From Terrimicrobiaceae bacterium (GTDB lineage Bacteria > Verrucomicrobiota > Verrucomicrobiia > Chthoniobacterales > Terrimicrobiaceae): 64,000 nt of DNA. Below the pieces are notes generated by a model that saw nothing but the letters and a program-made list of their open reading frames with translations, did not search any database and was not told the origin of the DNA. The first letter of the stretch is position 1, and every line of letters starts with the position of its first letter. The position numbers and the translations under genes were made by a program. Positions 16,978-26,017 of this stretch are shown here, piece by piece. The stretch is from assembly GCA_018402345.1 (NCBI GenBank), contig JAGYIV010000016.1, positions 186,001-250,000 of the forward strand, read 5' to 3'.

Positions 16978-19900
16978 TCACTCTTGGCGGGCAAGGTGAT
17001 TCTCCGCGGCGCGGCGGCTGAATTTCCAGAAGACGAGGGGGCGGACGGTGAGGTCGAGGAGGGTGCTGCTGAAGAGGCCGAAGAAGATGACGACGGCGAC
17101 GGGGTGGAGGATTTCTCGGCCGGGTTGGCCGGCGCCGAGGAGAAGGGGGATAAGCGCAAAACCGGCGGTGAGGGCGGTCATGAGGACGGGAATGATGCGT
17201 TCTTGCGTGCCGCGGAGGATCATTTTTTGATCAAAGGTCTCGCCCTCTTCGCGCATGAGATGGAGGTAGTGGGAGACCATCATGATGCCGTTTCGCGCGG
17301 CGATTCCGGTGAGGGCGATGAAGCCAACCATGGAGGCGATGGAGACGGTGCGGTCGGAGAAAAACCAGAGGCCGATCACGGCGCCGATGAAGGCGAGGGG
17401 GATGTTTAGCATGACTTGGAGGGCGAGCGAGACGCTTTGGAACTGGAGATAGAGGACGAGGAACATCGCAGCGAAACTGGCGGCGCCGAGGAGGAGGATG
17501 AGTCGGGAGGCGGTGGCCTGACTCTCAAACTGGCCGCCGTAGGTGAGGAAGTAGCCGGTGGGCAACTCGACTTCGGCGGAGATTTTTTGGCGGGCCTCCT
17601 CGACGGCACTCACGAGGTCGCGTCCGGCGACATTTGCGGAAACATAGATGCGGCGCTGGCCGTTCTCGCGGTTCACCATGTTTGGGCCCATGGCTTCTTC
17701 GACATCGGCGACGAGGCCGAGCGGAACGAGTTGGCCATTCAGGGTGTCGATCGGGATTTTGCGGATGGAATCGATGTCGGTGCGGGCGGAGTCGGGGAGG
17801 CGGAGGGTGACATCGTAGGAACGCTGGCCTTCGAGGACTTTGGTGACCGAGCTGCCCCGCAGGGCGAGTTCGGCGTAGCTGGCGACCTCGCCGGGGCGTA
17901 GGCCGAAGAGGGCGGCTTTCTCGCGGTTGATGCGGACATGGACTTGCGGGATGAGCGTTTGGCGTTCGGCCTGAACATCGATGAAGCCGGGAATGGCGGC
18001 GACGATGTCGCGGATTTGGGCGGCTTTTTCGCGGAGGGTGTCGAGGTCGTCGCCGAAAATCTTGATCGCGACTTGGGCCTGCACACCCGAGAGGAGGTGG
18101 TCGATGCGGTGGGAGATGGGTTGGCCCACGCTGGTAAAAACACCGGGGATTTCGGCGAGCTTGGAGCGGATCTCGGCGAGGATTTCAGCGCGGGGGCGTT
18201 GGGAGGAGGAGAGTTCGAATTCGATCTCGGCGGAGTTCACCTCCTGCACATGCTCGTCGCCTTCGGCGCGGCCGGTGCGGCGGCCGATGGTGCGGACCTC
18301 GGGGACTTCGCGGAGAAGGCGCTCGGCGACCTGGCCGATGCGCGAGCTTTCCTCCAGCGAGGTGCCGGGGGCGGTGAGGACGAAGACGGTGGCGCTGCCT
18401 TCGTTGAATGGCGGGAGGAATTCGCGGCCGAGGAAGGGAACGAGCGCGAGGGCGCCGAAAAAGGCGGCCAGCACGAGAGCGAAGATGGTTTTCGGAATGC
18501 GGAAGCCGACGGCGAGGACGCGGGCGACAAGCCCTTTGAAAAAGCGCACGACCGCGCCGTCCTTGGGATGCGCCATGCGTTTCATTCCCGGCAGGAGGTA
18601 GGAGCAGAGCGCCGGAGTGACGGTCACGGCTACGAGCAGGCTGGCGGCGATCGAGACAATGTAGGCGAGACCGAGCGGGGCGAAGATCCGACCTTCGATA
18701 CCGCCGAGGGCGAAGAGGGGAATAAAAACCAAAATGACGATGAGGGTGGCAAAGACGATGGAATTTCGGACCTCGCGGCAGGCCGCGAGCACGACCCCGG
18801 CGACGGGTTTGGGATTCGGCGAGAGGCGGTTTTCGCGCAGGCGGCGGAAGACATTTTCCACATCCACGATGGCGTCATCCACCAACTCGCCAATCGCAAC
18901 GGCGAGGCCACCGAGGGTCATGGTGTTGATGCCGAGGCCAAACCATTTGAAAACGATAAAGGAAATAAGCAACGAGAGGGGAATCGCGGTGAGGGTGATG
19001 AAGGTCGTTCGGAAATTCAGCAGGAAGAGAAAAAGAACAATCGCAACCATGATGCTGCCGTCGCGGAGGGCGTCTTCGACGTTAGTGATGGCGCGCTCGA
19101 TGAAATTCGACTGGCGGAAAATGTCATCGTGGATGGTGACTCCCTCGGGAAGGGAGGAGCGGAGGGTTTCGAGTTCCTTCTCAATCAGGCGGGTGAGTTT
19201 GACGGTGTCGGCGCCGGGCTGTTTGGCGACGGCGAGCATGACGCCTGGTTGGCCGTTGATGCCTGCTTCGCCGCGTTTGACGAGGGGGCCGGCTTCGCGG
19301 ATCTCGGCGATGTCGCGGAGGAGGATGTTCGCGCCTCCGGGGGTGGCTTTGACTACTGTCGAACCGAGGTCCGAGGGGCTTTCGACGCGGGCGAGGTTGC
19401 GGATGAGTTTTTCCTCGTAGGGTTCGAGGAGGAATCCGCCCGAGGAATTCACATTGGTTTCGCCGAGGGCGGTGCGGACCTCATGGAGCGAGATGCCGTA
19501 GCCAATGAGTTTCGCGGGATCGACAAGGACTTGGTATTCCTTGAGGTCGCCGCCTTGAATGGTGACTTGGGACACGCCGGGGATGGCGAGCAGGCGGCGC
19601 TTGAGGTCCCACTCGGCAAGGCCTCGGAGTTCCATGGGACCGACCTGCGGGTTGTCGCTGGTGAGGCCGATCGCCATGACCTGGCCCATGATCGAGGAGA
19701 TGGGGCCGAGGAACGGGCGGATGCCGTCGGGCAGCGTTTCGCCCACGCCTTGGATTCGCTCGGCCACGATTTGGCGGGCGAGGTAGATGTCCGTGCTCCA
19801 ATCGAACTCCACGAAGATGAGCGAGAGGCCGATGCCCGAGAGCGAGCGCACGCGCTCGACATGGGTGGCCCCGTTGACGGCGGTTTCCAGCGGGAGCGTG

Positions 19901-20094
19901 ACGAGTGTTTCCACCTCCTCCGGCGCGAGTCCGGGGGCTTCGGTGAAGATGGTGACGGTTGGTCGGTTGAGGTCGGGAAAGACATCCACCGGCAGGCTGC
20001 GAAGAATCCAGAGGCCGTAGGCCGTGACGAGCGCGGCGAGGGCTACGACGAGCAGGCGGTTGCGGATGGAAAAGGCGATGATGCGGTCGAACAT
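16978..20094 (-). CDS. Heavy-metal-type RND efflux pump (CusA/CzcA family)
   Basis: This is the inner-membrane proton-driven pump of a tripartite metal exporter. The 1038-residue protein has the RND layout: helix 1 (IIAFSIRNRLLVVALAALVT), a large periplasmic loop, a helix block around residues 340-540, a second loop, and a final helix block. Helix 4 reads GELVDDAIVDVENVFRRL. The proton-relay Asp and Glu are present, but this is neither the DFGxxxDGA pattern of CzcA nor the VDAAIVMIENAHK pattern of CusA, so the metal cannot be assigned. It is the last gene of a minus-strand operon with its adaptor and outer-membrane genes. Confidence 0.92.
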   Translation of the reverse strand: MFDRIIAFSIRNRLLVVALAALVTAYGLWILRSLPVDVFPDLNRPTVTIFTEAPGLAPEEVETLVTLPLETAVNGATHVERVRSLSGIGLSLIFVEFDWSTDIYLARQIVAERIQGVGETLPDGIRPFLGPISSIMGQVMAIGLTSDNPQVGPMELRGLAEWDLKRRLLAIPGVSQVTIQGGDLKEYQVLVDPAKLIGYGISLHEVRTALGETNVNSSGGFLLEPYEEKLIRNLARVESPSDLGSTVVKATPGGANILLRDIAEIREAGPLVKRGEAGINGQPGVMLAVAKQPGADTVKLTRLIEKELETLRSSLPEGVTIHDDIFRQSNFIERAITNVEDALRDGSIMVAIVLFLFLLNFRTTFITLTAIPLSLLISFIVFKWFGLGINTMTLGGLAVAIGELVDDAIVDVENVFRRLRENRLSPNPKPVAGVVLAACREVRNSIVFATLIVILVFIPLFALGGIEGRIFAPLGLAYIVSIAASLLVAVTVTPALCSYLLPGMKRMAHPKDGAVVRFFKGLVARVLAVGFRIPKTIFALVLAAFFGALALVPFLGREFLPPFNEGSATVFVLTAPGTSLEESSRIGQVAERLLREVPEVRTIGRRTGRAEGDEHVQEVNSAEIEFELSSSQRPRAEILAEIRSKLAEIPGVFTSVGQPISHRIDHLLSGVQAQVAIKIFGDDLDTLREKAAQIRDIVAAIPGFIDVQAERQTLIPQVHVRINREKAALFGLRPGEVASYAELALRGSSVTKVLEGQRSYDVTLRLPDSARTDIDSIRKIPIDTLNGQLVPLGLVADVEEAMGPNMVNRENGQRRIYVSANVAGRDLVSAVEEARQKISAEVELPTGYFLTYGGQFESQATASRLILLLGAASFAAMFLVLYLQFQSVSLALQVMLNIPLAFIGAVIGLWFFSDRTVSIASMVGFIALTGIAARNGIMMVSHYLHLMREEGETFDQKMILRGTQERIIPVLMTALTAGFALIPLLLGAGQPGREILHPVAVVIFFGLFSSTLLDLTVRPLVFWKFSRRAAENHLARQE

Positions 20095-20099
20095 GGGCG

Positions 20100-21050
20100 T
20101 CAGTGGCTGTGACCGTGGTCATCCTCGCCGGCGGATTCGGCGCCGAGGTATTGGAGTTGGTAGTTGCCGACGGTAACAACTTGTTCATCGGGCAGGATGC
20201 CTTCGAGGATTTCCACGAGGTGGCCCGAGCGGACGCCGGTGACGACGTCACGTTTTTCGAATTCGCCGTCCTCATTTTCCACAAAGACGAAGAGTTTTCC
20301 GAGCGAGCCGAGGATGGCGCGGCGGGGAACAGCAATGGCGGGTTGGGGTTCGCCGAGGGCGATACGGAGGAGTCCTCGGTAATTTGGACGCAGGCGGTGA
20401 TCGGGATTCGGGATGGCCGCGTAGAGGTGAAAACCGGGTTCCTCGGCGGCGTGGCCGGTATCGAGGCGCTGGAGGACGCCGTGGAATTCCTCGCCGGGGA
20501 AGACATCGAGCGTGAGCGCGGCGGGTGCGCCAATTTGGATTTTGTTGAGTTCGGGAGATTGGAAGATGAGGCCCTGCGCGAGGAGTTCGGTGTCATCGCC
20601 CACTTCGACAAGTGAGGTTTCCGGCGTGAACGCAAGGCCCGGCATGGCGTTTTGGCGGATGACATGGCCCGAGACCGGCGAGGCGAGGGTTTGGGCGGGG
20701 CTGCCGATAGCAAGCGGGGCGACGCGCACGACGGGGTCGCCGGCTTGGATGTGTTGGCCGAGTTTCACGAGAACCTCGAGCACGCGGCCTGCGAAGGGTG
20801 CGCTGACCGAGCCGTGTTTTTCGGGAGGCACGACGAGGATCGCGGGAATTTCGACCGAGGGGGCGAGATCGAGGATGGCGGCGGGAGTGGTTTCGAGGCC
20901 GAGGTTTTTGCGTTGGGCGTCGGAGAGGGCGACGGGGCCGGTGTGTGCGGTGGTGCCCATTTCGGGGCCGTGGTGGTGGTCATGGCCTGGGCCTGCGAGG
21001 AGAGATGACCACGGGATTAAGACGGCAAGAAGGAAGGAGAGGCGTTTCAT
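20100..21050 (-). CDS. Efflux RND periplasmic adaptor subunit (CusB/CzcB-like)
   Basis: This membrane-fusion protein links the pump to the outer-membrane channel. From ATG 21050 it has 316 residues, with a signal peptide (MKRLSFLLAVLIPWSSLLAG) followed by a His-rich stretch (HDHHHGPEMGTTAH). The HlyD-type barrel-sandwich halves (APFAGRVLEVLVKLGQHIQ and LASPVSGHVIRQ) flank a very short hairpin. The protein ends with another His-rich tail (EDDHGHSH). The frame continues upstream of 21050, but that part overlaps the channel gene and has no adaptor character. The start overlaps the channel gene stop by 4 bases. Confidence 0.9.
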   Translation of the reverse strand: MKRLSFLLAVLIPWSSLLAGPGHDHHHGPEMGTTAHTGPVALSDAQRKNLGLETTPAAILDLAPSVEIPAILVVPPEKHGSVSAPFAGRVLEVLVKLGQHIQAGDPVVRVAPLAIGSPAQTLASPVSGHVIRQNAMPGLAFTPETSLVEVGDDTELLAQGLIFQSPELNKIQIGAPAALTLDVFPGEEFHGVLQRLDTGHAAEEPGFHLYAAIPNPDHRLRPNYRGLLRIALGEPQPAIAVPRRAILGSLGKLFVFVENEDGEFEKRDVVTGVRSGHLVEILEGILPDEQVVTVGNYQLQYLGAESAGEDDHGHSH

Positions 21051-22327
21051 TGGTTTTTTTCTTGGCTGGCGGCGAGGTATTCGCGGCGGATGGCGGGGTG
21101 GTTGCCGGTGGTGGATTCTAGGTCGGAGAGGGCGAGGGCGAGTTGGGCCTCGAGGGTGATGCGCTCGAGACGGAGTTGGGCGAGTTTTTCGCGGACAGTG
21201 AAGAGGTCGCGCATGTCCACGCGGCCGGTTTCGAAGGCGGTGGTAAGCTCTTCGAGCGATTGGGTAACGGGTTCGAGTGTTTTCGAGTCGAAGGCGGCGA
21301 GGCGGGATTCGAGGAGGGCGACGCGGCGCAGGGCGGAGGCGAGGGCGTTTTCGAGGTCGAGTTTCGCGGCGCGGAGGCGGGCTTGGGTTTCGTTGCGCTG
21401 GGCAGTGCGTTCTTCGACGAGCCCTTTCTTTTGGTCCCAAACCGGGAGCGGGATGGAGACGGCGAGGCCGAGGAACTGGTCGGTGCCGAGGCCCTCTGGT
21501 TCGTCGGTGTTTTGATCGTAGGTGTATTGGATACCGAGGCGGATGCCTTCCCAGGCCTCGGCGCGGGCGAGTGCTATTTCGATGCCGGCCTTTTCCTCCT
21601 CGAGGGAGAGGAGATCGACGTCGGGGCGGTGGATCGTTTTAGGTGGTTTCGCGGCGCGGAGTTTTTTAACGGCTTCTGCAAGGGAATCGGAGATGGCGAG
21701 CGGGTCGTTCGCGCCGAGGCCGAGGAGGGTTTTGAGTTGGATGAGGGCGAGATTTTCCGCGAGGCGGGCCGAGTCGAGTTCGTTGGCGATGCGGCGTTGT
21801 TCCACGAGCGCGAGGCTTTTTTCCGCGAGTGTTCCCTGACCGGCGGCGAGGCGTTGATCGGCGAGGGCAGAGGTTTTGTCGGCCTCGGCGAGGAGTTTCT
21901 GGAGGGCCTGGATGCGGGCTTTGGCCTCGAGGATTTGGATGGAGGTGGTGCGCACCTCGGCGATGAGGAGGCGTTCGCGATTGCGGATTTCGCGGAGGGC
22001 GCGAAAGACATCGACGCGGGCAGCTTCGCGGGCGAGCGAGAGCCGGGCGGTGACTGGAAATGTCTGGGCGAGGCCGACGGTGAAGGCGCCAGCGCCTTCG
22101 TTGCGGAAGACGACATCGCTGAGGCCGGAGAGTTCGAGTTCGGGATTCGGCCATTTACCGGCCTGGGCGAGGCGGCCTTTGGCTTTCCAAACGGCGTAAC
22201 GCGCGGCTTGGAGGTCGCGATTGTTGGCAAGGGAGGTTTGAACAACGGATTCGAGGCCGATGCTGGACGCGCCCGCTGAGTGCAAGGCGGCCAACAGCGT
22301 GAAGAGGGTGAAAATTTTAAGAAGCAT
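21047..22327 (-). CDS. TolC family outer-membrane efflux protein (CusC/CzcC-like)
   Basis: The 426-residue protein forms the outer-membrane exit duct. It has a signal peptide (LFTLLAALHSAGAS) and two repeats of the TolC helical type. The first opens with SLANNRDLQAARYAVWKAKG and KWPNPELELSG. Long coiled helices follow, rich in Ala, Glu and Leu, and the typical second-half GLAVSIPLPVWDQKKG. It is the second gene of the operon, about 90 bases downstream of the small His-rich gene, and overlaps the adaptor gene by 4 bases. Confidence 0.9.
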   Translation of the reverse strand: MLLKIFTLFTLLAALHSAGASSIGLESVVQTSLANNRDLQAARYAVWKAKGRLAQAGKWPNPELELSGLSDVVFRNEGAGAFTVGLAQTFPVTARLSLAREAARVDVFRALREIRNRERLLIAEVRTTSIQILEAKARIQALQKLLAEADKTSALADQRLAAGQGTLAEKSLALVEQRRIANELDSARLAENLALIQLKTLLGLGANDPLAISDSLAEAVKKLRAAKPPKTIHRPDVDLLSLEEEKAGIEIALARAEAWEGIRLGIQYTYDQNTDEPEGLGTDQFLGLAVSIPLPVWDQKKGLVEERTAQRNETQARLRAAKLDLENALASALRRVALLESRLAAFDSKTLEPVTQSLEELTTAFETGRVDMRDLFTVREKLAQLRLERITLEAQLALALSDLESTTGNHPAIRREYLAASQEKNQ

Positions 22328-22419
22328 GGGTATCGAGACCGGTGGATACGCACCGGAACGCGGAAGGGGTTGAGTTTGCCTGACGAGGTCGTGGCTTGGC
22401 GGGTGACCCGAACGGGTGG

Positions 22420-22752
22420 TCAGGATATCCTCGGCGGGAGATCGATGGGCGGCCTGGGGGAAGTCGGCGGGATGGTGATCAATTCCTGAGATGGGATGTC
22501 GATGGGCTGCGGGAGGAAGGGAAGTGCTGATTGTAAAATTGCTGGGCTGTGGTCATGGGGTTGGCAGCCATGATGTTGGTGGCCGGTATCGGATGGTGCA
22601 TCCTGGTCAGAAGAAGCTTGGCCGTGATCGCAGGCTGAGATGCATTGTTCAAACGCCGAACGTTCCAAGTGCTCGAAGGCATGAAGCAGACCTGAGAGAA
22701 AAAGAAGCACGAGGCCGATGGACAGAAGCCTTTTTGTGAGAAATGCAGCCAC
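22420..22752 (-). CDS. Small His-rich exported protein heading the efflux operon
   Basis: The 110-residue protein has a cleavable-looking signal (LSIGLVLLFLSGLLHAFEHL), then a His- and Cys-containing middle (GHQHHGCQPHDHS) and a Pro-rich tail. No domain is recognised. Its position, directly upstream and on the same strand as the three metal-efflux genes, and its clustered metal-binding residues suggest a periplasmic metal-binding helper or sensor. That role is inferred from context and composition only. The start at ATG 22752 directly precedes the hydrophobic segment. Confidence 0.65.
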   Translation of the reverse strand: MAAFLTKRLLSIGLVLLFLSGLLHAFEHLERSAFEQCISACDHGQASSDQDAPSDTGHQHHGCQPHDHSPAILQSALPFLPQPIDIPSQELITIPPTSPRPPIDLPPRIS

Positions 22753-22843
22753 TGCGATGTATTAACAGGGCGTCTGTGGGTGCCTGTCAATAGCCGACGC
22801 GGTAGGTGAAGTGCGGATGCCAAGGCAGTGCGGCCGAGGCAGG

Positions 22844-23230
22844 TCAATCCAGCCTCGGGATGCTGGGTATGCGGTCGAAGTGCGCGTCGCGCGAATAAAG
22901 GACGAGCGAATGCTCTATGGCGAGGGCAGCGATCCAGAGGTCGTTCGTCGGAATCGGTGTGCCGGCTTTTTTCAAGCGGGCGTAGAGCGCAGCATAGTGG
23001 TGGGGCGTTGTGTCGCTGCTGTGGGCGACACGCACGCCGGGTTGCTGGAGGAGTTCTCCGAGGATGCGGACTTGGGCGTCCCCGCGTTTGATCGATTGGG
23101 CGCCAACGCGGATTTCCGCCAGCACGATGAAGGGCACAACAAGCAACGCCGCCTGCTCAAAGGCGTCGACGACAGCCGGTTCTCCCGCGCAGAAATCGAT
23201 GAAACGGTTCGAGTCGATCAGGATTCTCAC
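22844..23230 (-). CDS. vapC: VapC-type PIN-domain toxin (second VapBC pair)
   Basis: Starting from GTG 23230, the 128-residue protein opens RILIDSNRFIDFCAG with the first catalytic Asp. It has the Glu in IVLAEIRVGA, and TNDLWIAALAIEH and SRDAHFDRIP with the remaining acids. The GTG overlaps the antitoxin stop (GTGA at 23227-23230), which decides the start. The longer open frame upstream of it is just antisense of nothing recognisable and overlaps the whole antitoxin gene. This is a type II toxin ribonuclease by family. Confidence 0.9.
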   Translation of the reverse strand: MRILIDSNRFIDFCAGEPAVVDAFEQAALLVVPFIVLAEIRVGAQSIKRGDAQVRILGELLQQPGVRVAHSSDTTPHHYAALYARLKKAGTPIPTNDLWIAALAIEHSLVLYSRDAHFDRIPSIPRLD

Positions 23231-23493
23231 TTCCAGTCCTCGGGATTGATCTTGTCCTGCTCCTCGAGGGCAGCGCGCCATGCCGCCGTGGAGGCTTTCG
23301 GAGTGGGGTTGACCATCTGGCGAAGAGTGCGGTAGCGCACCGGCACCCGGCCGCTCCCTAAGCCTCGCTCCAATGCATGAAGGGTAGCCTGGTTCAGGCT
23401 CACTCCCTCGAGGGCCGCGCTCTCGCGCAACAGTCCGTCGACCTCCTCTGGAACATCGCGAACCGTGTATTGAACTGTGGATTTCTTTTTCAT
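23227..23493 (-). CDS. vapB: Antitoxin of the second VapBC pair
   Basis: The 88-residue protein starts at ATG 23493 (MKKKSTVQYTVRDVPEEVDG) and contains a ribbon-helix-helix-like segment (LLRESAALEGVSLNQATLHA) in its N-terminal half. A charged tail ends EEQDKINPEDWK and would cover the toxin active site. The overlap with the toxin and the order antitoxin-toxin support the pairing. About 110 gene-free bases separate it from the divergent glycosidase gene and probably hold both promoters. Confidence 0.85.
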   Translation of the reverse strand: MKKKSTVQYTVRDVPEEVDGLLRESAALEGVSLNQATLHALERGLGSGRVPVRYRTLRQMVNPTPKASTAAWRAALEEQDKINPEDWK

Positions 23494-23602
23494 GCCTGCA
23501 CAAAATCATGCAAGTGCAGGCATGTCAAATGAGGATTTTGGAAAAGGGCTTTGGGCTTGAGCGCGCTTTTCCCCAGTATAAAACTGCACGTAAAAACGAA
23601 CT

Positions 23603-25033
23603 ATGGCTATTGGAGGAAAAAATCGGCATCAGCACGATGCAGTCACTGGCAATACGGCTTTGAGTGCTATTCAAACAATAACTAAGAACAGTGGGCTGGC
23701 GTTTCCGAAAAACTTCATCTGGGGCGTGGCTACGGCGGCACCGCAGATCGAGGGGGCGTCCTGCGTGCATGGAAAAGGCGAGTCCATTTGGGACCGATTT
23801 GCCCAAACACCCGGCAAGGTGCGCAACGGCGACACGCTTGACATAGCCTGCGACCATTACCGCCGATACCGGTCAGATTTCCGCCTCATCCACTCGCTGG
23901 GAGTTCGCAATTACCGCATGTCGATCGCATGGCCCCGCATTTTTCCCGAGGGGGAGGGGACGCCCAACGCGAAGGGTTTGGATTTCTACAAACGGCAACT
24001 CGACGCGCTCGGCGAACTCGGCATCACACCCTGGGTGACGATGTTCCATTGGGATCTCCCGCAGGCCCTCGAAACGCGGTTCGGCGGATGGAGGGATCGC
24101 CGCGTTGTGGACGCGTTCGCGCTGTATGCGGAGACGATCGTAAAGGTTTTTGGGGATCGGGTGAGGCATTGGATCACTCTCAACGAGATTTTGTGTTTCA
24201 CACGTCTCGGCTACGGCACTGGTCAGAAAGCACCGGGCCTTAAGTTGCCCGAGAAGGAGGTTCTCAAGACTTACCACAACGCATTGCTCTGCCATGGGCA
24301 CGGGGTGCGGGCGGTGCGGGAGCACGGAGCCAGAGGGGCGAAGGTGGGACTCACGGACAATTGCGGAATCAGCATTCCAGTCACGGAAACGCCCGAGGAC
24401 ATCGAGGCCGCTCGGGTGGAATTCCAGCGCGACAATTGGCTCACCCTCGATGCGGTTTATCGTGGCGGCTACAATGAGCGGATGCTCCGCGAGGCGGGAG
24501 ATGACGCTCCGAAGCCGCTGAAGGGCGACTTCGATTTGATTTCGCTACCGACCGATTTTCTGGGGTTGAACATCTACACCGGAAAATTCGTGCGGGCTGG
24601 TCGCCGCGGAAAGCCCGAGGTGGTTCCCTTCCCGGAGAACTATCCGACTGCCGATACGGCCTGGTTAAAAATCCTGCCGCAGTCGATGTATTGGGGGCCG
24701 CGTTTTGCCAGCGAGCTTTATGGGGTGAAGGAAATCCATATCACCGAGAATGGATGCGGCTACAACGACAAGCCCGCGCCGGACGGGTCGATCAGCGATC
24801 TGCATCGTCGAGACCTCGTGCGCAACTACTTGGGGGAACTGCTTCGCGGTATCCGCGACGGGAATCCAGTGAAAGGATATTTCCTGTGGTCGCTCATCGA
24901 CAACTTCGAGTGGGAGGACGGTTACGACATGCGCTTCGGCATTGTGCACTGCGACTTCAAAACCCAGAGGCGCACCCCGAAGCTCAGTGCGAAGTGGTAT
25001 TCGCGCGTCGTCTCGGAAAACCGCCTCGTTTGA
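23603..25033 (+). CDS. Glycoside hydrolase family 1 beta-glycosidase
   Basis: GH1 enzymes cleave beta-glucosides and related sugars by a retaining mechanism with two Glu residues. The 476-residue protein has FIWGVATAAPQIEGA near the N-terminus, the acid/base Glu in HWITLNEILCF, and the nucleophile in IHITENGCGYND. The C-terminal GYFLWSLIDNFEWEDGY is also present. The acid/base motif reads NEI where nearly all members have NEP. The first 30 residues are not conserved and there is no signal peptide, so the enzyme acts in the cytoplasm. No clear Shine-Dalgarno sequence precedes the ATG. Confidence 0.93.
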   Translation: MAIGGKNRHQHDAVTGNTALSAIQTITKNSGLAFPKNFIWGVATAAPQIEGASCVHGKGESIWDRFAQTPGKVRNGDTLDIACDHYRRYRSDFRLIHSLGVRNYRMSIAWPRIFPEGEGTPNAKGLDFYKRQLDALGELGITPWVTMFHWDLPQALETRFGGWRDRRVVDAFALYAETIVKVFGDRVRHWITLNEILCFTRLGYGTGQKAPGLKLPEKEVLKTYHNALLCHGHGVRAVREHGARGAKVGLTDNCGISIPVTETPEDIEAARVEFQRDNWLTLDAVYRGGYNERMLREAGDDAPKPLKGDFDLISLPTDFLGLNIYTGKFVRAGRRGKPEVVPFPENYPTADTAWLKILPQSMYWGPRFASELYGVKEIHITENGCGYNDKPAPDGSISDLHRRDLVRNYLGELLRGIRDGNPVKGYFLWSLIDNFEWEDGYDMRFGIVHCDFKTQRRTPKLSAKWYSRVVSENRLV

Positions 25034-25125
25034 GCACATGCCCTGCCAGCTTTATCGAAAAGGCAGTTTGGATGGCTTAGAGCGTGTGCATGATCGACCG
25101 AAGCCAATGACACCAATGCTCGCGG

Positions 25126-25599
25126 TCAACCAGCCAGCATCGGTCGAACAACAAAGTAAACGATCGCCAGCGCCAGCACGATCACCAAGCCACCCATAAA
25201 CAAAACGGTCCGCCCGTCGTAGGGCACCGTTGTCGAGCTTGAAATTTTACGCTCGGTGGAAGCGAATCTCCAAGTCGCGACGACCAGCGCCACCAATCCC
25301 GCGAGCACCATGGCCAGCCCCGCCTCGCGCCCCCCGTGGGATATCTCCACCGGCGACTTCCCGCCGAACGATTCTGAAACCGTTTGCAAAAACAGGCTGA
25401 ACCTCTCCAAAACAAACCCGAACGCGATGATCGAAATGCCGGTTCTCAGCCAAGCCAGATAGGTCCGCTCGTTTGCCGCATGGTCGCTGAATTGGGGAAT
25501 CACAGATACAACCTGGCAAAACTGCGGCGCGCCCGCGAGCCTCAAATCCAGCCGGCTTCTTGCTTGTTGAACCCCGCACGGCCCCGAGGTGGACTCCAA
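25126..25599 (-). CDS. DUF202 family membrane protein (YidH-like)
   Basis: DUF202 proteins are small inner-membrane proteins of unknown function. The family signature DHAANERTYLAWLRTGISII starts at about residue 40. It is followed by three hydrophobic helices (including MVLAGLVALVVATWRFASTE and FMGGLVIVLALAIVYFVV). The ATG at 25599 gives 157 residues. The first 35 or so are not conserved, so an internal start nearer the DUF202 core is possible. It converges on the GH1 gene. Confidence 0.82.
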   Translation of the reverse strand: MESTSGPCGVQQARSRLDLRLAGAPQFCQVVSVIPQFSDHAANERTYLAWLRTGISIIAFGFVLERFSLFLQTVSESFGGKSPVEISHGGREAGLAMVLAGLVALVVATWRFASTERKISSSTTVPYDGRTVLFMGGLVIVLALAIVYFVVRPMLAG

Positions 25600-26017
25600 A
25601 GATCAACTTTTTCGACTTTTGCACATTGACAGGCATATACCCCCCCAAATGGCTCACCACCCCAGCCAATCCCATAAACTTTTTGGCCGATCGGCCATTT
25701 TTTTGCCGGTTTTGTGCTGTAACCGACTCTTATTTTGAAGCTCGGGACTTGTGTTCCGTTAATCAGCTCTTCGGTTCTGGGAGTGACTCATGCTGTCCTG
25801 TCGATCGATCATGGGTTCGAAGAATGGGAAAGGCGAAATCCTCAACCCCAAATTGACAGGGGTCGATTTTTTCAACCGGCTTATTTGGTGAAACTGTTCA
25901 CTGAAGAAATACTACGCGCTGATCTATTCAGATTGGTTTTGTGGATAAAAAATGCGCGATTGTGGATTGCCGCAGGCTGCTGACACTCGGATAAGTAAGT
26001 AAACCCCGAACTTCCCC
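25600..26017. other. Gene-free stretch upstream of the PEP-CTERM gene
   Basis: This is AT-richer DNA than its surroundings. It contains the second copy of the GGCCGATCG palindrome at 25674-25712. A plus-strand frame at 25735-25983 has no family character. The last in-frame stop before the beta-strand-repeat gene lies about 10 bases upstream of its ATG, so no hidden signal peptide is encoded here in that frame. Confidence 0.5.
25674..25712 (+). repeat. Dispersed GGCCGATCGGCC palindrome with T-run, copy 2
   Basis: TGGCCGATCGGCCA (25684-25697) is a perfect 14-base palindrome followed by seven T and GCCGGTT. As a hairpin it gives a 5-bp stem with loop GATC and a T-tail, the form of an intrinsic terminator on the plus strand. 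Yet no plus-strand gene ends close by: the nearest upstream one stops 640 bases earlier. It matches the element at 6999-7036 over about 35 bases. Confidence 0.55.

Noticed and set aside
17938-20112. 724-codon plus-strand open frame
   Set aside because: It is antisense to the RND pump gene, whose motifs are unambiguous. The frame is acidic, low-complexity and matches nothing.
25735-25983. 82-codon plus-strand frame before the PEP-CTERM gene
   Set aside because: It has no family similarity, no ribosome-binding site and no signal peptide, and it is not in frame with the downstream gene.
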